A DNA stretch of 56,533 nt, taken from positions 1-56,533 of the forward strand of contig CAYTNY010000002.1 in the NCBI GenBank assembly GCA_964439215.1, given 5' to 3'. This document shows positions 1 to 9,604 of this stretch, piece after piece; the stretch's first letter is position 1, and the number at the start of each line of letters is the position of its first letter. A model generated the notes under the pieces. That model was given only the letters and a program-made list of their open reading frames with translations. It made no database searches and was not told the DNA's origin. The position numbers and the translations under genes are program-made. This DNA comes from CAYTNY01 sp964439215 (GTDB lineage: Bacteria; Oederibacteriota; PGYV01; CAYTNY01).

Positions 1-384
1 GCTGTCTCGGTTATTGTTTCGGTAACTGTTTCTGTTGCTGTCTCGGTTATTGTTTCGGTAACTGTTTCTGTTGCTGTCTCAGTTATCGTCTCTGTCACTG
101 TTTCTGTTGCTGTCTCAGTTATCGTTTCCGTAACTGTTTCTGTGATCGTCTCGGTTATTGTTTCGGTAACTGTCTCTGTTATTGTCTCTGTAACTGTTTC
201 AGTTGCAGTCTCAGTAATCGTCTCTGTAACTGTTTCTGTCGTTGTTTCGGTTATTGTCTCTGTTGCAGTTTGCGTTGCGGTTTGTGTTACTGTCTGTGTT
301 GAAGTTCCTGTAACTGTCTCGGTTGCCGTTTCGGTTACTGTTTCAGTTACCGTCCCTGTTGCAGTCGGCGTAACAGTTTCAGTA
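1..384 (-). repeat. Thr-Glu-Thr-X coding minisatellite
   Basis: The DNA is a 12-base periodic array inside the large secreted gene. Each unit encodes Thr-Glu-Thr plus Val, Ile or Ala. Near the left edge a higher-order 36-base period (Ile, Ala, Val versions in turn) is clear. Units further right degrade to Thr-Gln-Thr, Gly and Pro variants. Third positions differ among units (tct, ctc, ttc for Glu or Thr on the reverse strand) while the protein pattern holds. The array continues beyond the window. Confidence 0.95.
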
Positions 385-3300
385 TCCGCAGGCAGCGGAG
401 TTGATGTCATCGTTACAGTCGGCATAATTGTATTTGTTATGGTCATTGTCGGCGACGGCAATGCGCTCGTAAATGTAACATCCACAGATATATCCCTGTC
501 AGGCGCCGCGCTTGAGCCGGGCAGTCCGGAATCAGGAGTTATTGTATTTGTCTGGGCTGTTTCGTTATAGATTGTCACAGTCCCGTAGCCGTCTGAATCC
601 GTTGTTCCTGATACTGTATTTGTATTTATCCCGGATACGCCCGACAGCGTGGATGCGGTAAATATGGCGGCGCCTGTGGTATTAACGCTTATGCTTTGCG
701 TTTCCGAAACGTTGTTTCCATAGAGATCAGCCACCTGCAGATATATAATTACCGTTGTTCCTATATTTGTATATTCCGCGGATGTCCGGGCTATTATATG
801 ATCCGCTGCTCCGGCCCCCCAGACAAGCGCCGCACTTATATCCCTGTCAGGATCAGCTGTTGATCCCTGAAAAGAACTGTCAGACGTTATTGTTACACTC
901 TCCGCCGTATAGTTAATCAGGCTGACTGTGCCTGTTCCCGAGGCATCGGTTGTGCCTGTTAATGTATCTGTGCCTATGCCGCTTTGGCCGGACATTGATG
1001 CCGCGGTGAAAGTTGCGCTTCCCGAACATACAATTGTTACGGAATGATTCCCCGCCACAGTAACACCATCCGCGTCAACAACCGCAAACCCGAGCGTCTT
1101 CTCATCACCCGCTTCAAGACTGCCCGGTGATGTGTCATAAATTATCACGTGATCAGCCCCTGCCGAGACAAAGGTTATTTCTGCCGATATATCATTCGCG
1201 CTGTCGCCCCAGTAAGAAGAATCAACAGAAACCGTTATTGTCTCCTGCGTATTATTTTTAACCGCAAGATCCGCGTATCCTCCGGAATTTGCGGGCCCAT
1301 AAGCGGTATTTCCGCCAATAGTCCATCCCGCAGGCACTGTGCCCGCGTCAAAATACCCGTCCGATGATGCCGTAACAGTAACCCATAGCGGCGTTTCCAC
1401 AATATTGCCTGCAAGATCCTCTATTACTACTCTTACAGGCTCGCCCGTGCCTGCAGCGCCCGCGGCAGCTATACCGTCATCAGCGTAAACCGCGGCGTGG
1501 TCAGCCCCTGTAAATGTTATATAAGCGTCCGCATCTCTTCCTGATCCGGAACCCGTAAGAGCGCTTGACGCAGATACCGTAACGCTCTCGGCAGTATTAT
1601 TTGCAGCCGAAAAAACAGCTGCTCCGTAAGAATCAGTCTGTCCGTATATCTGGTTTGTCCCTGCTCCTGTCCAGCCGCCGGGCGCGGAATCAAAAACAGC
1701 ATTCCCGTTTATTGACAGGGTTATATCCTGCTGAACATACATTGCATTGCCGTCTGTATCAACAACTTGTGCCTGAAGTTCAACCAAGCTGCCTGCCGGC
1801 GATACTGTATTAAGCGGAGTCACTTCTATATGATCGGGCTCTTTTACTTCAAAAAAGAAGGAACGCGTGCTTAATACTCCGTTATCTTCTTCTGCCTCTA
1901 TTATGACTTCCCATTCCCCGTATTCCGGATTCGCCGGAATATTACTTTCTGTATAATATCTCTTCCATCCCGCGGGATTTGATGTGTCCGCAGACTCGTA
2001 TGTCATTGCCGCGTTGTTTATCAGAACATTTGCCGCCGCGTCTATTACAGTTATCCGGGCCGCCGCAACCGCATGCCCGCCAAAAGGGTCAGAAACCTGA
2101 GCCCCAATCCGTATATATTCTCCGTCAGTAAAAACGTTCCTTGTATTTGCGTCCGAATCAAAAGTCTCTATCCAATCAACACCCACATAATCCGTAACAT
2201 CAAAAGTGAGATTTGACCTCTGATCCGCGTTTGAACTATGATAGACCCTGATGTAACCGTTTCCCACTCCAAGATTCGTAAATATAGCACTTAATTTATA
2301 TCCCGCAGGTATGATAACCGGTTTGGTCAAAGCTATATTAAAAACATAATTTGTATGTTTGTTGTTGTCTTTGTGTCTTCCAAAAGTTCTCTCTTGCTCC
2401 CCTATATAATACGTTTCAATTCCATTTGTATAAAAAAGGGTTATACGTCCATTTGTATTTACAACTCTGTTATTTGTAATAACAATATTTACATCTACAC
2501 TGTTAACAATTCTCAAATCCCTGTACAGCACAGGGGACATACTCCATACGTGTGAATCATACCTGTTTATCTGCGTGTAATCACCCGCGGCGGACGTATC
2601 AGGCAGCGTGGTAAGGCTGCTTTCATGCAGTGCGGGAGACTGCACGGAACCGTGCAGCCACAGCTGCTTTGTTTCGGCATTTTTATACGCAGCACGTGTC
2701 GTCTGCACTGCTGAAGCGCTTATCCCTGAATTGTTTATTCCCGTAATTTTTATTTTTGTGGTTTCTGTTTCACCGCCCTCCGCGGTTTGGGGAACGGTTT
2801 TTCTGAACACAAGATGATGTGATGCATTATTATTAACCTGTATGTCCGGTTCTCCATTTCCATCCGTATCATAAGCAGGATCTACATAATCCCACTGCGC
2901 GTTCCCGGTCGTATCTTCCGCTATAACCGTACTCGTGTCTCCGTCTATAAGATGCAGCGGCCAGCCCTTATTACTCTGTTCAAGCGTTATATTAACCCTG
3001 TCATCACTGCCCGTGGTATTGCTTACTGTCAGGTCAATATCACCCGCTGCTCCTATATTCACTGTCTGTATGCCGTCCGGTTTTACACTGAGCCCGCCCA
3101 CATAAAAAACAACGGTTTTGGAGTCGTTTGATGTTTTTGTGTCATTTACTCCTTTATCATTCGCAAGATCCGTATAAACAACCGCAGTATACATACCCGG
3201 CGGAACCGATGAAACATCAAAACTATAATTGACCTCTGCTGTCTGCGCCAGAGGTATTGTAAGGTCAACCGTATCTATTGTATCGTTAATTTCCGCAAAA

Positions 3301-4919
3301 CCCGCGGGCCCCTGTATGTTTATCTTTACCGGCAGATCATACCAGTCCCTGAGCCCAAAATTCGCCGCAATTGCGTTTATTACAACATCGCCGCCGTCCT
3401 GCTGAAAAACTTCGCCGTCATAAGGCGCGGAAAGCGAAAGAATTCCGGCATCGTGCAGCCTCGTTTTCCCCGCGTCAATTTCATTCTGCATATCAACCTG
3501 CGCCTGCGCATTCAGTGTGTTGCCGTACCCCCAGACAATTTCCATAACACCTGTTTCCCCCGCCTGTATCGCGCCAAGGTTCCATTCCATACCCACGCTG
3601 GCATCACCCGAAGAATTTGCTGCATTATTAAGATTTGCGTTTGTTATTCCCGTCCATAAAGAGGTAAACGTTCCAACGTGATGCGCTTCACTGTCAAGAG
3701 AACCGGAAAAACCACCGTAAGATATGGGATCCCCCGCGGGTTTATATCCAAACACACTGTCATTTGACGCGTCATAAGAACAGTTGTCACCGGTAAAGTT
3801 TCCGTTAAAATTCCAGTCAACACCCTCAAAAAACCTTACATTAATGGCATTGCGCGTCGCGTGATTGTTTGTAATATAATAAATAGTCGCAAACCACTTA
3901 TTATTACCCCGTATTATTGTCTTTTTATTCACCAGAAAAGGTATTTCTGTCCCGCCAGTTGCCGTGGTCTGAAAAACCGTGCTTATTACAGCCTGCGGCT
4001 GCCCTTCCGGCGTTGTATGGAATTTATAATCAGTACTGCCCACATGCGCAAAATCTCTCGTTACGCTTGTTCCGGGATTTCCGTACTGATACGTATTCGC
4101 TCCGCTCGTAAAACGCAGCGCCATTTTCCCGCCCGCGTTTGTGTCAATCTCCTGCCCGATATTATCGCCTGTTCTCCCCAGATGGTCCATTGAAGCTGTA
4201 CCGTCTATAAGCGCTTCACCATTATAAGGATAAGCAATAAGGGAAAGCTGGCCCGCGCCGTTTATGGCTTCGCCCACGAGTATGGAAAAATTCGGCTGCG
4301 GCGGGGACAATACAACAGAATACCCGCTCACAGGGTCATCATAAAAATAAAGCGTATCACCTTCCATATACCACATAACATCGCCGCGTGTTTCCCCTGT
4401 TTCCCTGTCAATATATTCTGTGTTTATGATCTCAACACCGTCATCCCTGACAATCCGCAGAACACGGCGTCCTTCAGGGATCTCCGCTTTAAGCCTGTAC
4501 CACAATCCGTCTTCTTTGTCATTCAGACTTACTCGTATAAGTTTTTCATTTACTTTTTCCGTAAAAGACGAAGCCTTTATATGGGCAGACACGTCCGGTT
4601 TTTTTCCCGTTTCTCCGGCTGCTTTCAGAATCTGCCTCGCAGGAATTTCAAACTCTTTAACCGGCCCTATTTCCCGGTATTTCCCGTAATTCCGAAGATT
4701 TTCATCTGCGTCATTTTTGATTTTTTTACTTTTCTGCCTGTATATAAATACTTTCTCCGCAGGATCATACGCAATAATATCAGTTGATGTTTTTGCCAGC
4801 TCCCTGCTCTTTTCTGTTTTTTCCGACGCATACGCAAATAAAGGCATCAGCCCGATTAATGCAGCTCCGGCACATACCGCCAATCTCTTAAAACTAAATA
4901 CTCCTCTAATCCATTCCAT
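1..4919 (-). CDS. Giant secreted surface protein with Ig-like repeats and Thr-Glu repeat (partial, C-terminus outside window)
   Basis: An uninterrupted minus-strand frame runs from ATG at 4919 to the left edge, giving 1639 codons without a stop. Residues 1-31 are a signal peptide: a basic start, a hydrophobic core and AYA before the likely cleavage point. The middle part (about 200-1000) is rich in Asn, Thr and Gly and looks like beta-sandwich extracellular domains. About residues 1026-1485 hold four tandem repeats of roughly 113 residues each. Each has a phrase like DRDISA or DADAYITF near its end and a GADH or AADH start, resembling invasin/Big_1-type Ig-like domains. From about residue 1512 the chain becomes a Thr-Glu-Thr-(Val/Ile/Ala) array. 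An adhesin or envelope protein on a Thr-rich stalk is the likely role. No enzyme domain was recognised. The ribosome site is weak (GGGGG three bases before ATG). The C-terminal anchor or sorting domain is not visible. Confidence 0.85.
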   Translation of the reverse strand, partial: MEWIRGVFSFKRLAVCAGAALIGLMPLFAYASEKTEKSRELAKTSTDIIAYDPAEKVFIYRQKSKKIKNDADENLRNYGKYREIGPVKEFEIPARQILKAAGETGKKPDVSAHIKASSFTEKVNEKLIRVSLNDKEDGLWYRLKAEIPEGRRVLRIVRDDGVEIINTEYIDRETGETRGDVMWYMEGDTLYFYDDPVSGYSVVLSPPQPNFSILVGEAINGAGQLSLIAYPYNGEALIDGTASMDHLGRTGDNIGQEIDTNAGGKMALRFTSGANTYQYGNPGTSVTRDFAHVGSTDYKFHTTPEGQPQAVISTVFQTTATGGTEIPFLVNKKTIIRGNNKWFATIYYITNNHATRNAINVRFFEGVDWNFNGNFTGDNCSYDASNDSVFGYKPAGDPISYGGFSGSLDSEAHHVGTFTSLWTGITNANLNNAANSSGDASVGMEWNLGAIQAGETGVMEIVWGYGNTLNAQAQVDMQNEIDAGKTRLHDAGILSLSAPYDGEVFQQDGGDVVINAIAANFGLRDWYDLPVKINIQGPAGFAEINDTIDTVDLTIPLAQTAEVNYSFDVSSVPPGMYTAVVYTDLANDKGVNDTKTSNDSKTVVFYVGGLSVKPDGIQTVNIGAAGDIDLTVSNTTGSDDRVNITLEQSNKGWPLHLIDGDTSTVIAEDTTGNAQWDYVDPAYDTDGNGEPDIQVNNNASHHLVFRKTVPQTAEGGETETTKIKITGINNSGISASAVQTTRAAYKNAETKQLWLHGSVQSPALHESSLTTLPDTSAAGDYTQINRYDSHVWSMSPVLYRDLRIVNSVDVNIVITNNRVVNTNGRITLFYTNGIETYYIGEQERTFGRHKDNNKHTNYVFNIALTKPVIIPAGYKLSAIFTNLGVGNGYIRVYHSSNADQRSNLTFDVTDYVGVDWIETFDSDANTRNVFTDGEYIRIGAQVSDPFGGHAVAAARITVIDAAANVLINNAAMTYESADTSNPAGWKRYYTESNIPANPEYGEWEVIIEAEEDNGVLSTRSFFFEVKEPDHIEVTPLNTVSPAGSLVELQAQVVDTDGNAMYVQQDITLSINGNAVFDSAPGGWTGAGTNQIYGQTDSYGAAVFSAANNTAESVTVSASSALTGSGSGRDADAYITFTGADHAAVYADDGIAAAGAAGTGEPVRVVIEDLAGNIVETPLWVTVTASSDGYFDAGTVPAGWTIGGNTAYGPANSGGYADLAVKNNTQETITVSVDSSYWGDSANDISAEITFVSAGADHVIIYDTSPGSLEAGDEKTLGFAVVDADGVTVAGNHSVTIVCSGSATFTAASMSGQSGIGTDTLTGTTDASGTGTVSLINYTAESVTITSDSSFQGSTADPDRDISAALVWGAGAADHIIARTSAEYTNIGTTVIIYLQVADLYGNNVSETQSISVNTTGAAIFTASTLSGVSGINTNTVSGTTDSDGYGTVTIYNETAQTNTITPDSGLPGSSAAPDRDISVDVTFTSALPSPTMTITNTIMPTVTMTSTPLPADTETVTPTATGTVTETVTETATETVTGTSTQTVTQTATQTATETITETTTETVTETITETATETVTETITETVTETITETITETVTETITETATETVTETITETATETVTETITETATETVTETITET

Positions 4920-4989
4920 ACGCCCCCGCGTGTAATTTAAAAACACCTTATAAATTATAACTTTCCTTATATTTTTCCCGTGTGTTTCC

Positions 4990-5271
4990 TCACTCGTGCC
5001 TTTTATGTTCTTTTATATATTCTATGGCCCTGTAGACCTCACGGGTCACGTCGGCATTAAACTGAGTTTCCATTTCATTTAATTTAGTAAATACATGCCC
5101 TTTATCTGTCACCACATATTTAGACGGCAGGCTGTTTAGGGCCAGCGCGTAAATATCCAGCTGGCACCTGCCGCATTTGCATATATCATCTCTTTTATCA
5201 ATCTGCTCCTTAAGATTTCTTCTTGCGATATCCTCCATATAATTCTTTATAATAAAATCCTTTTCTTCCAT
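4990..5271 (-). CDS. comFB: ComFB family protein
   Basis: A protein of 93 residues matching the late-competence ComFB family. Its central signature is CKCGRCQLDIYALALN followed by LPSKYVVT, and an N-terminal helix carries N-Y-M-E-D. ComFB was named in the Bacillus comF operon, and cyanobacterial members have been shown to bind cyclic di-GMP; which role applies here is not shown by the sequence. The three cysteines (CxCxxC) are kept and may bind metal. ATG 5271 has a clear GGAGG six bases upstream. It lies 13 bases after the MerR gene and is almost certainly cotranscribed with it. Confidence 0.85.
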   Translation of the reverse strand: MEEKDFIIKNYMEDIARRNLKEQIDKRDDICKCGRCQLDIYALALNSLPSKYVVTDKGHVFTKLNEMETQFNADVTREVYRAIEYIKEHKRHE

Positions 5272-5284
5272 TTCATCCTCCGCA

Positions 5285-5548
5285 TTATTTGTTATTAAGT
5301 ATCTCTTTTACTCCTTTAAGCTGGATCCCTTTTCCTGAAAATTCTTTTATTTCAGAACATTTCATAACCTGTTCTCCGGTATATATCCGTCTTGTTCCTA
5401 TACGCATGGGTTTAACAAGGCCGTGCTTTTCCCAGTTGCGAAGCGTCTGCTGGTGAACATTGAGCATGAGAGCCGCTTCTTTAATGCTGTAAAATTTTAT
5501 TTCATAATCTATCTGCCGTTTTTTATCAATAACATTTTCCTGTTTCAT
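5285..5548 (-). CDS. MerR-family HTH regulator
   Basis: An 87-residue protein with a MerR-type winged helix: FYSIKEAALMLNVHQQTLRNWE is the recognition region (about residues 19-40), followed by a wing with GLVKP and GTRRIYT. It stops soon after the DNA-binding domain with no ligand domain, so it resembles HspR or short MerR-like activators rather than metal sensors. ATG 5548 is preceded by AAGGCGG. It is first in a two-gene unit with comFB behind a strong promoter at 5651-5680, which suggests autoregulation. Confidence 0.85.
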   Translation of the reverse strand: MKQENVIDKKRQIDYEIKFYSIKEAALMLNVHQQTLRNWEKHGLVKPMRIGTRRIYTGEQVMKCSEIKEFSGKGIQLKGVKEILNNK

Positions 5549-5650
5549 AAATAACCGCCTTTTTTCTTTTAAATTTTAGATACTGCTATCCCGTCCAAAA
5601 ACCCCGTTGTTTTTGAAAACATAAAAATTCTCTGTAATAATTCCAAACTT

Positions 5651-5680
5651 ATTATATTATCTTTATATTATTATTGTCAA
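5651..5680 (-). promoter_or_regulatory. Sigma-70 promoter of merR-comFB
   Basis: On the minus strand a perfect TTGACA (5675-5680) and a perfect TATAAT (5651-5656) are separated by 18 bases. The transcript would have a leader of about 95 bases before the MerR start. Confidence 0.75.
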
Positions 5681-6112
5681 GCGCCTATATACACCTTTCT
5701 TAATTTTTCTTAAAAATCTCTTAAAAACAAGGTTTTTTATGCAATATGTTATGCTTTATAAAGAACCGGTGCACAATCTAATAATTATAAATATCATACT
5801 TGGTTTTTAAATAAATTAAGATAAAACTGCTGCATTTCTGTTAAATTTTTTATAACCGACAAAGACTGCCTCAGCATCGGGCCCTGCCGTCCGATAATAA
5901 AACTCAAGCACTCTGCTTCAAGAACCTCATAATCAATCCACAACCCCCCGGCGCAGAATTTTTTCAAATTTGAAACAACCTCAGTTTTCAGCAAGTATTA
6001 CTCATAACGAATGTATGAAAAGATTATAATAACGCACCGGCGCTTTATTAAAAAAAACATCAGGTTAAATATTTAATGATTTGCACTATGCTCAAACATC
6101 AAATATACATAG
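5681..6112. other. AT-rich intergenic stretch without a convincing gene
   Basis: This lies between the merR promoter and the glycosyltransferase stop. A 66-codon minus-strand frame (5794-5994, TTG start, no ribosome site) has protein-like composition but no recognisable family, and it might be a relic. No RNA gene, terminator hairpin or repeat was seen. Confidence 0.4.
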
Positions 6113-7183
6113 TCATATCTTTTTCAGAGCTTCCTCCATATCCATGGTTATTTTATCCCAGTAATATTTTTCAATTTCAAAAGACTCTGCCTGTTTTTTT
6201 AATTCATTTTTATTTTCCCGGGCATATTTTAATTTTCCGCAGAGGTCCTCAAAGTCCGGCTCAGCCAAGACAGCATCGGAAGAAAAATTATCATATTGTA
6301 TTTCATCCGCTTTTCTCATATTAAAATCCACAAGCAGCGAGTTGTTATGATTTAAAAAACATGTATGCGCGCCCCACCCTGTTGCTATTACAGGCGTTTC
6401 GCACGCGAGCGCCTCAATATAACCCAGGCCGAATCCTTCCGCTCTTGACGGAAGCACAAAACAGTCCGCCGCCCGGCAAAGTTCCCCCATGCTTTTTTCA
6501 GAATATTCACCGGTTATTATTTTTATATTAGGCGCTTCCCTTGCGGTTTTAATCATCCCGGCATCAATGTCATATTTTGATTTCCCCGGCATATACGGGA
6601 ATTTCAGGACAAGTTCTGTGGTTTCATCCCTTTCAAAAATTTTTTTAAATGCTTTTATAAGAACATCAATACCTTTTCTTTTCTGCGGCATGGCTATACA
6701 CAGAAAAGAAAACAGCCCCGGGGAAAAACAGTTTTTTTCCCGGGGATAAAAATAAGCGGGATTTATCCCGTAAGGCGCTGTTCTTATTTTATCTTCACAT
6801 ACCCCGGAATCCGCAAATATTTTCCGGTTGAATTCATCGGGAATAAATAATACATCCAGGTGCCTGTTTATGTTTTCAACCCACTTAGCCGGAAGCACGG
6901 TTGTTTCATAGCACAGCATCCCGCATTTCTTCTTTGATCTCATTCTTTCATAATTAAGCGGATATTCAAATCCCAGGGTAATATCATGCTTAAAAGAATC
7001 TCTTATATTCCTTTCAATTTCAGGTTCTATTTCAAAAGCGGAATTGTAATTAAAACCTTTTCTTTCGCACACGCATACATCTGCCCCGTTAAAAAGAAAA
7101 CTTTTTATTATTTCTCTTCCTATTTTCGCCCAGGACATAGGAGCACGCAGAAGCCCGCAGTAGTTTATTCTTAAATTCCCCAT
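6113..7183 (-). CDS. Glycosyltransferase, GT4-like
   Basis: A GT-B fold glycosyltransferase of about 356 residues. The C-terminal donor half shows IAMPQKRKGIDVLIKAF (the Rossmann start), then AADCFVLPSRAEGFGLGYIEAL with the two glutamates of the E-x7-E motif, then TPVIATGWGAH. The N-terminal acceptor half begins RINYCGLLRAPMSW. The substrate cannot be read from sequence; surface polysaccharide or glycolipid work is likely. The start is uncertain: ATG 7183 is chosen, with a TTG four codons earlier at 7195 as alternative, and the AAGGCGG upstream is poorly spaced for both. It stands alone, downstream of ribBA. Confidence 0.85.
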   Translation of the reverse strand: MGNLRINYCGLLRAPMSWAKIGREIIKSFLFNGADVCVCERKGFNYNSAFEIEPEIERNIRDSFKHDITLGFEYPLNYERMRSKKKCGMLCYETTVLPAKWVENINRHLDVLFIPDEFNRKIFADSGVCEDKIRTAPYGINPAYFYPREKNCFSPGLFSFLCIAMPQKRKGIDVLIKAFKKIFERDETTELVLKFPYMPGKSKYDIDAGMIKTAREAPNIKIITGEYSEKSMGELCRAADCFVLPSRAEGFGLGYIEALACETPVIATGWGAHTCFLNHNNSLLVDFNMRKADEIQYDNFSSDAVLAEPDFEDLCGKLKYARENKNELKKQAESFEIEKYYWDKITMDMEEALKKI

Positions 7184-7227
7184 GGATGGTTTCAAACCGC
7201 CTTTTCAATAAAAAAATATATTTTGGG

Positions 7228-8445
7228 TTATATATGAAGAATATGCCCCAGTTTTATTTTCTTTGTTTTCAGATATCCTTCATTCACGTCATTCGGACAG
7301 ATTTCAATCGGAACCCTTTCCGTTATTTCAAGTCCGTATCCGCTGAGCCCCACTATTTTTTTCGGATTATTTGTCATAAGCTTTATTTTTTCGATACCCA
7401 GGTCCCTTATGATCTGCGCCCCAACGCCATAATCACGCAGATCCGCTTCAAAACCAAGCGCTTCATTTGCTTCAACCGTATCCATTCCCTCTTCGGCCTG
7501 AAGTTTATAAGCCTTGATCTTATTTACCAGCCCTATCCCCCGTCCTTCCTGGCGCATATAAATAAGAACTCCTTTTTCCTCTCTGCTTATCATTTCAAGC
7601 GCCGAATGAAGCTGCTCGCCGCAATCGCACTTTAAAGATCCAAGCAGGTCGCCTGTCAGGCATTCGGAATGCACCCGCAGCAGCACCGGTTCATCGGGGG
7701 ATATATTTCCTTTCACAAGAGCAAGATGTATATTTGACATGTTATCCGTATATACCGTTAATTTAAATGTGCCGTACTTTGTCGGAAGCACTGTTTCCAC
7801 ATCCTTGCTTATAAGCCTTTCTTTTTTGCGTCTGTATTCTATTATCTTTTCTATGGTTATTATTTTCAGCCCGTGTTTTTCCGCAAATTTAACAAGGTTC
7901 GGCATTCTTGCGCAGGTGCCGTCATCACATAATATTTCACATATTACTCCGCCTCCAACACGCGCACCCGCTGTTTTAGAAAGATCCACAGCTGTTTCCG
8001 TGTGCCCGGCGCGCTCCAAAACACCGCCCGGTTTTGCCGCAAGTGGAAAAACATGGCCGGGCTTTATAAAGTCCGAAGGTTTTACATTTTCTGATACTGC
8101 TTTTTTTATGGTAACAGCCCTGTCCGATGCCGAGATTCCTGTGGTGGTTCCTTCTCGTGCGTCAATTGAAACAGTAAAAGCGGTTCTGTTCCTGTCCTCA
8201 TTTCTGCTGACCATCTGTTCAAGGCTCAATTTTCTTATCTGCGCCTCCTCAAGCGCAAGACATATCAATCCGCTTCCCTGTTTGGCCATAAATGTTATTA
8301 TTTCCGGAGTTATCTTTTCCGCCATACAGATAAGATCGCCTTCATTTTCCCTGTCTTCATCATCAACAACAATCACCATTTTTCCCTGCTTTATATCATC
8401 AACAACATCTTCAACAGATGCTATATATTTCTCATATTCAGACAT
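7228..8445 (-). CDS. ribBA: Bifunctional DHBP synthase / GTP cyclohydrolase II
   Basis: A 405-residue RibBA that starts both branches of riboflavin synthesis. The N-terminal half (to about 205) makes 3,4-dihydroxy-2-butanone 4-phosphate from ribulose 5-phosphate and carries the acidic loop DDEDRENEGD and the HTETAVDL motif. The C-terminal half opens GTP. Its zinc cysteines lie in SECLTGDLLGSLKCDCGEQ and its catalytic stretch is RQEGRGIGL. Length is normal for the fusion. ATG 8445 has GGAGAG upstream. It is last in the run ribD-ribE-yaaR-ribBA, 45 bases after yaaR. No FMN riboswitch was recognised upstream of the operon. Confidence 0.97.
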   Translation of the reverse strand: MSEYEKYIASVEDVVDDIKQGKMVIVVDDEDRENEGDLICMAEKITPEIITFMAKQGSGLICLALEEAQIRKLSLEQMVSRNEDRNRTAFTVSIDAREGTTTGISASDRAVTIKKAVSENVKPSDFIKPGHVFPLAAKPGGVLERAGHTETAVDLSKTAGARVGGGVICEILCDDGTCARMPNLVKFAEKHGLKIITIEKIIEYRRKKERLISKDVETVLPTKYGTFKLTVYTDNMSNIHLALVKGNISPDEPVLLRVHSECLTGDLLGSLKCDCGEQLHSALEMISREEKGVLIYMRQEGRGIGLVNKIKAYKLQAEEGMDTVEANEALGFEADLRDYGVGAQIIRDLGIEKIKLMTNNPKKIVGLSGYGLEITERVPIEICPNDVNEGYLKTKKIKLGHILHI

Positions 8446-8490
8446 ATCACTCTCCGTGTTGTTTTTTTTATTTTCCGGAAAAATTCTGTT

Positions 8491-8973
8491 TCAGGTATAC
8501 ATATCAACAAGCATTCCCTTTATTCTGTCAATAACAGCCAAAAGGTCCATTGTTTCCGCCTGCGAAGTAAGAAACTGAGAGGTGAGTTTTTCAAGCTCCT
8601 CATCAACTTTTTCAACCAGCACAAAAACTTTCTTTCTTTTTACCATATGCTTGGAACTGTCGGAAAAACTTACATTGTACATTTTTTCAATAACGCTTTT
8701 CATGAAATTCTTTACAAGCGCCTTATATTTATCAAGCTCCGTAAATGTTCTTTTTTTTACAAGAACACCCGCCTGTTCGGAAAGTTCTTCCAAAAGTTCA
8801 TCAAGCGATTTCCTTACCTGATCTTCGGCCGCATCATGAAGCTGCTGGGTAAAGCTTGATTCATTAACCTTGTCCCGCGAAACTCCTTTTGATGATTTTT
8901 TTTCAGAGGCCTTTTTATTTCCGGCGGGCCCGACATTTCTGTCAAAACTTCCGGATGCGTCAAATACTCTCAT
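8491..8973 (-). CDS. yaaR: YaaR (DUF327) family protein
   Basis: A 160-residue protein of the DUF327/YaaR family of unknown function. It has a charged, disordered first 45 residues, then the family pattern: ELLEELSEQAGVLVKKRT, LDKYKALVKNFMK, a VLVEKVDEELEKLT segment, and the C-terminal AVIDRIKGMLVDMY. It is helical and has no signal or membrane segment. Its ATG shares bases with the ribE stop (TAATG), so it is translationally coupled to a riboflavin gene. That setting is unusual, since Bacillus yaaR is elsewhere. Function unknown. Confidence 0.8.
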   Translation of the reverse strand: MRVFDASGSFDRNVGPAGNKKASEKKSSKGVSRDKVNESSFTQQLHDAAEDQVRKSLDELLEELSEQAGVLVKKRTFTELDKYKALVKNFMKSVIEKMYNVSFSDSSKHMVKRKKVFVLVEKVDEELEKLTSQFLTSQAETMDLLAVIDRIKGMLVDMYT

Positions 8974-9590
8974 TATTCCTTCCCTGTTCTTTTATTTTTT
9001 TCCGTTTCAAAGAAACGCTCCACATATTTTCCTATTATATCAAACTCCAGATTTACCGGAACATCTTTTTTATAGCCTTTTATAATAGTGCTTTCCAGTG
9101 TTTCAGGTATGACCGAAACTTCAAAACTGTCATTTTTTATATTATATGCGGTAAGAGACACTCCGTCAACGGCAACAGACCCTTTTTCCGCCAGATACCT
9201 GCCGAATTCTTCCGGATATTTTATATTAAGTATTGTATTGCCTTCTCTTTTCTCAAGAGCACCCACCCTTCCCCTGCAGTCAACGTGGCCCTGTACAATA
9301 TGCCCGCTTAAATATTTTTCCGCGGTCAAAGGCAGTTCTATATTTACCTTCATTCCCGCCTTTGCTTTTCCGAGGTTTGTTTTCAAAGCTGTTTCAGCAG
9401 TCATATCCGCCTCAAACTCCTTTGAACCTTTTATGACAGAAGCAGTAAGGCATACGCCGTTAACCGCCACACTCATTCCTTTTTCAGGCCGGATTATGGG
9501 TTTTATAAGCGCAATAGCCAGCGAATACATTCCTTTTTTTTGTCTTGCCCCTTTTATTCTGCCTGTATCGTATATGATTCCCGTAAACAC
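8973..9590 (-). CDS. ribE: Riboflavin synthase alpha chain
   Basis: A 205-residue riboflavin synthase that dismutates two lumazines into riboflavin and the pyrimidine precursor. The two lumazine-binding barrels are visible as internal repeats: MFTGII and VAVNGVCLTA in the first, GHIVQGHVD and VAVDGVSLTAYN in the second. The MFTGI start is the family hallmark and fixes ATG 9590. It sits 14 bases after ribD and overlaps yaaR by one base. Lumazine synthase (ribH), needed to make its substrate, is not in this window. Confidence 0.96.
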   Translation of the reverse strand: MFTGIIYDTGRIKGARQKKGMYSLAIALIKPIIRPEKGMSVAVNGVCLTASVIKGSKEFEADMTAETALKTNLGKAKAGMKVNIELPLTAEKYLSGHIVQGHVDCRGRVGALEKREGNTILNIKYPEEFGRYLAEKGSVAVDGVSLTAYNIKNDSFEVSVIPETLESTIIKGYKKDVPVNLEFDIIGKYVERFFETEKNKRTGKE

Positions 9591-9604
9591 AAAAACCTCC
9601 GTTA

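Noticed and set aside
1..384. CRISPR-like array
   Set aside because: The 12-base units have no spacers and are in frame within a coding sequence.
142..570. Plus-strand Val/Ser repeat frame
   Set aside because: It is the antisense shadow of the Thr-Glu-Thr array; the minus strand has the signal peptide, domains and the long open frame.
5794..5994. 66-codon minus-strand frame
   Set aside because: TTG start without a ribosome site and no recognisable family; mentioned only in the intergenic entry.
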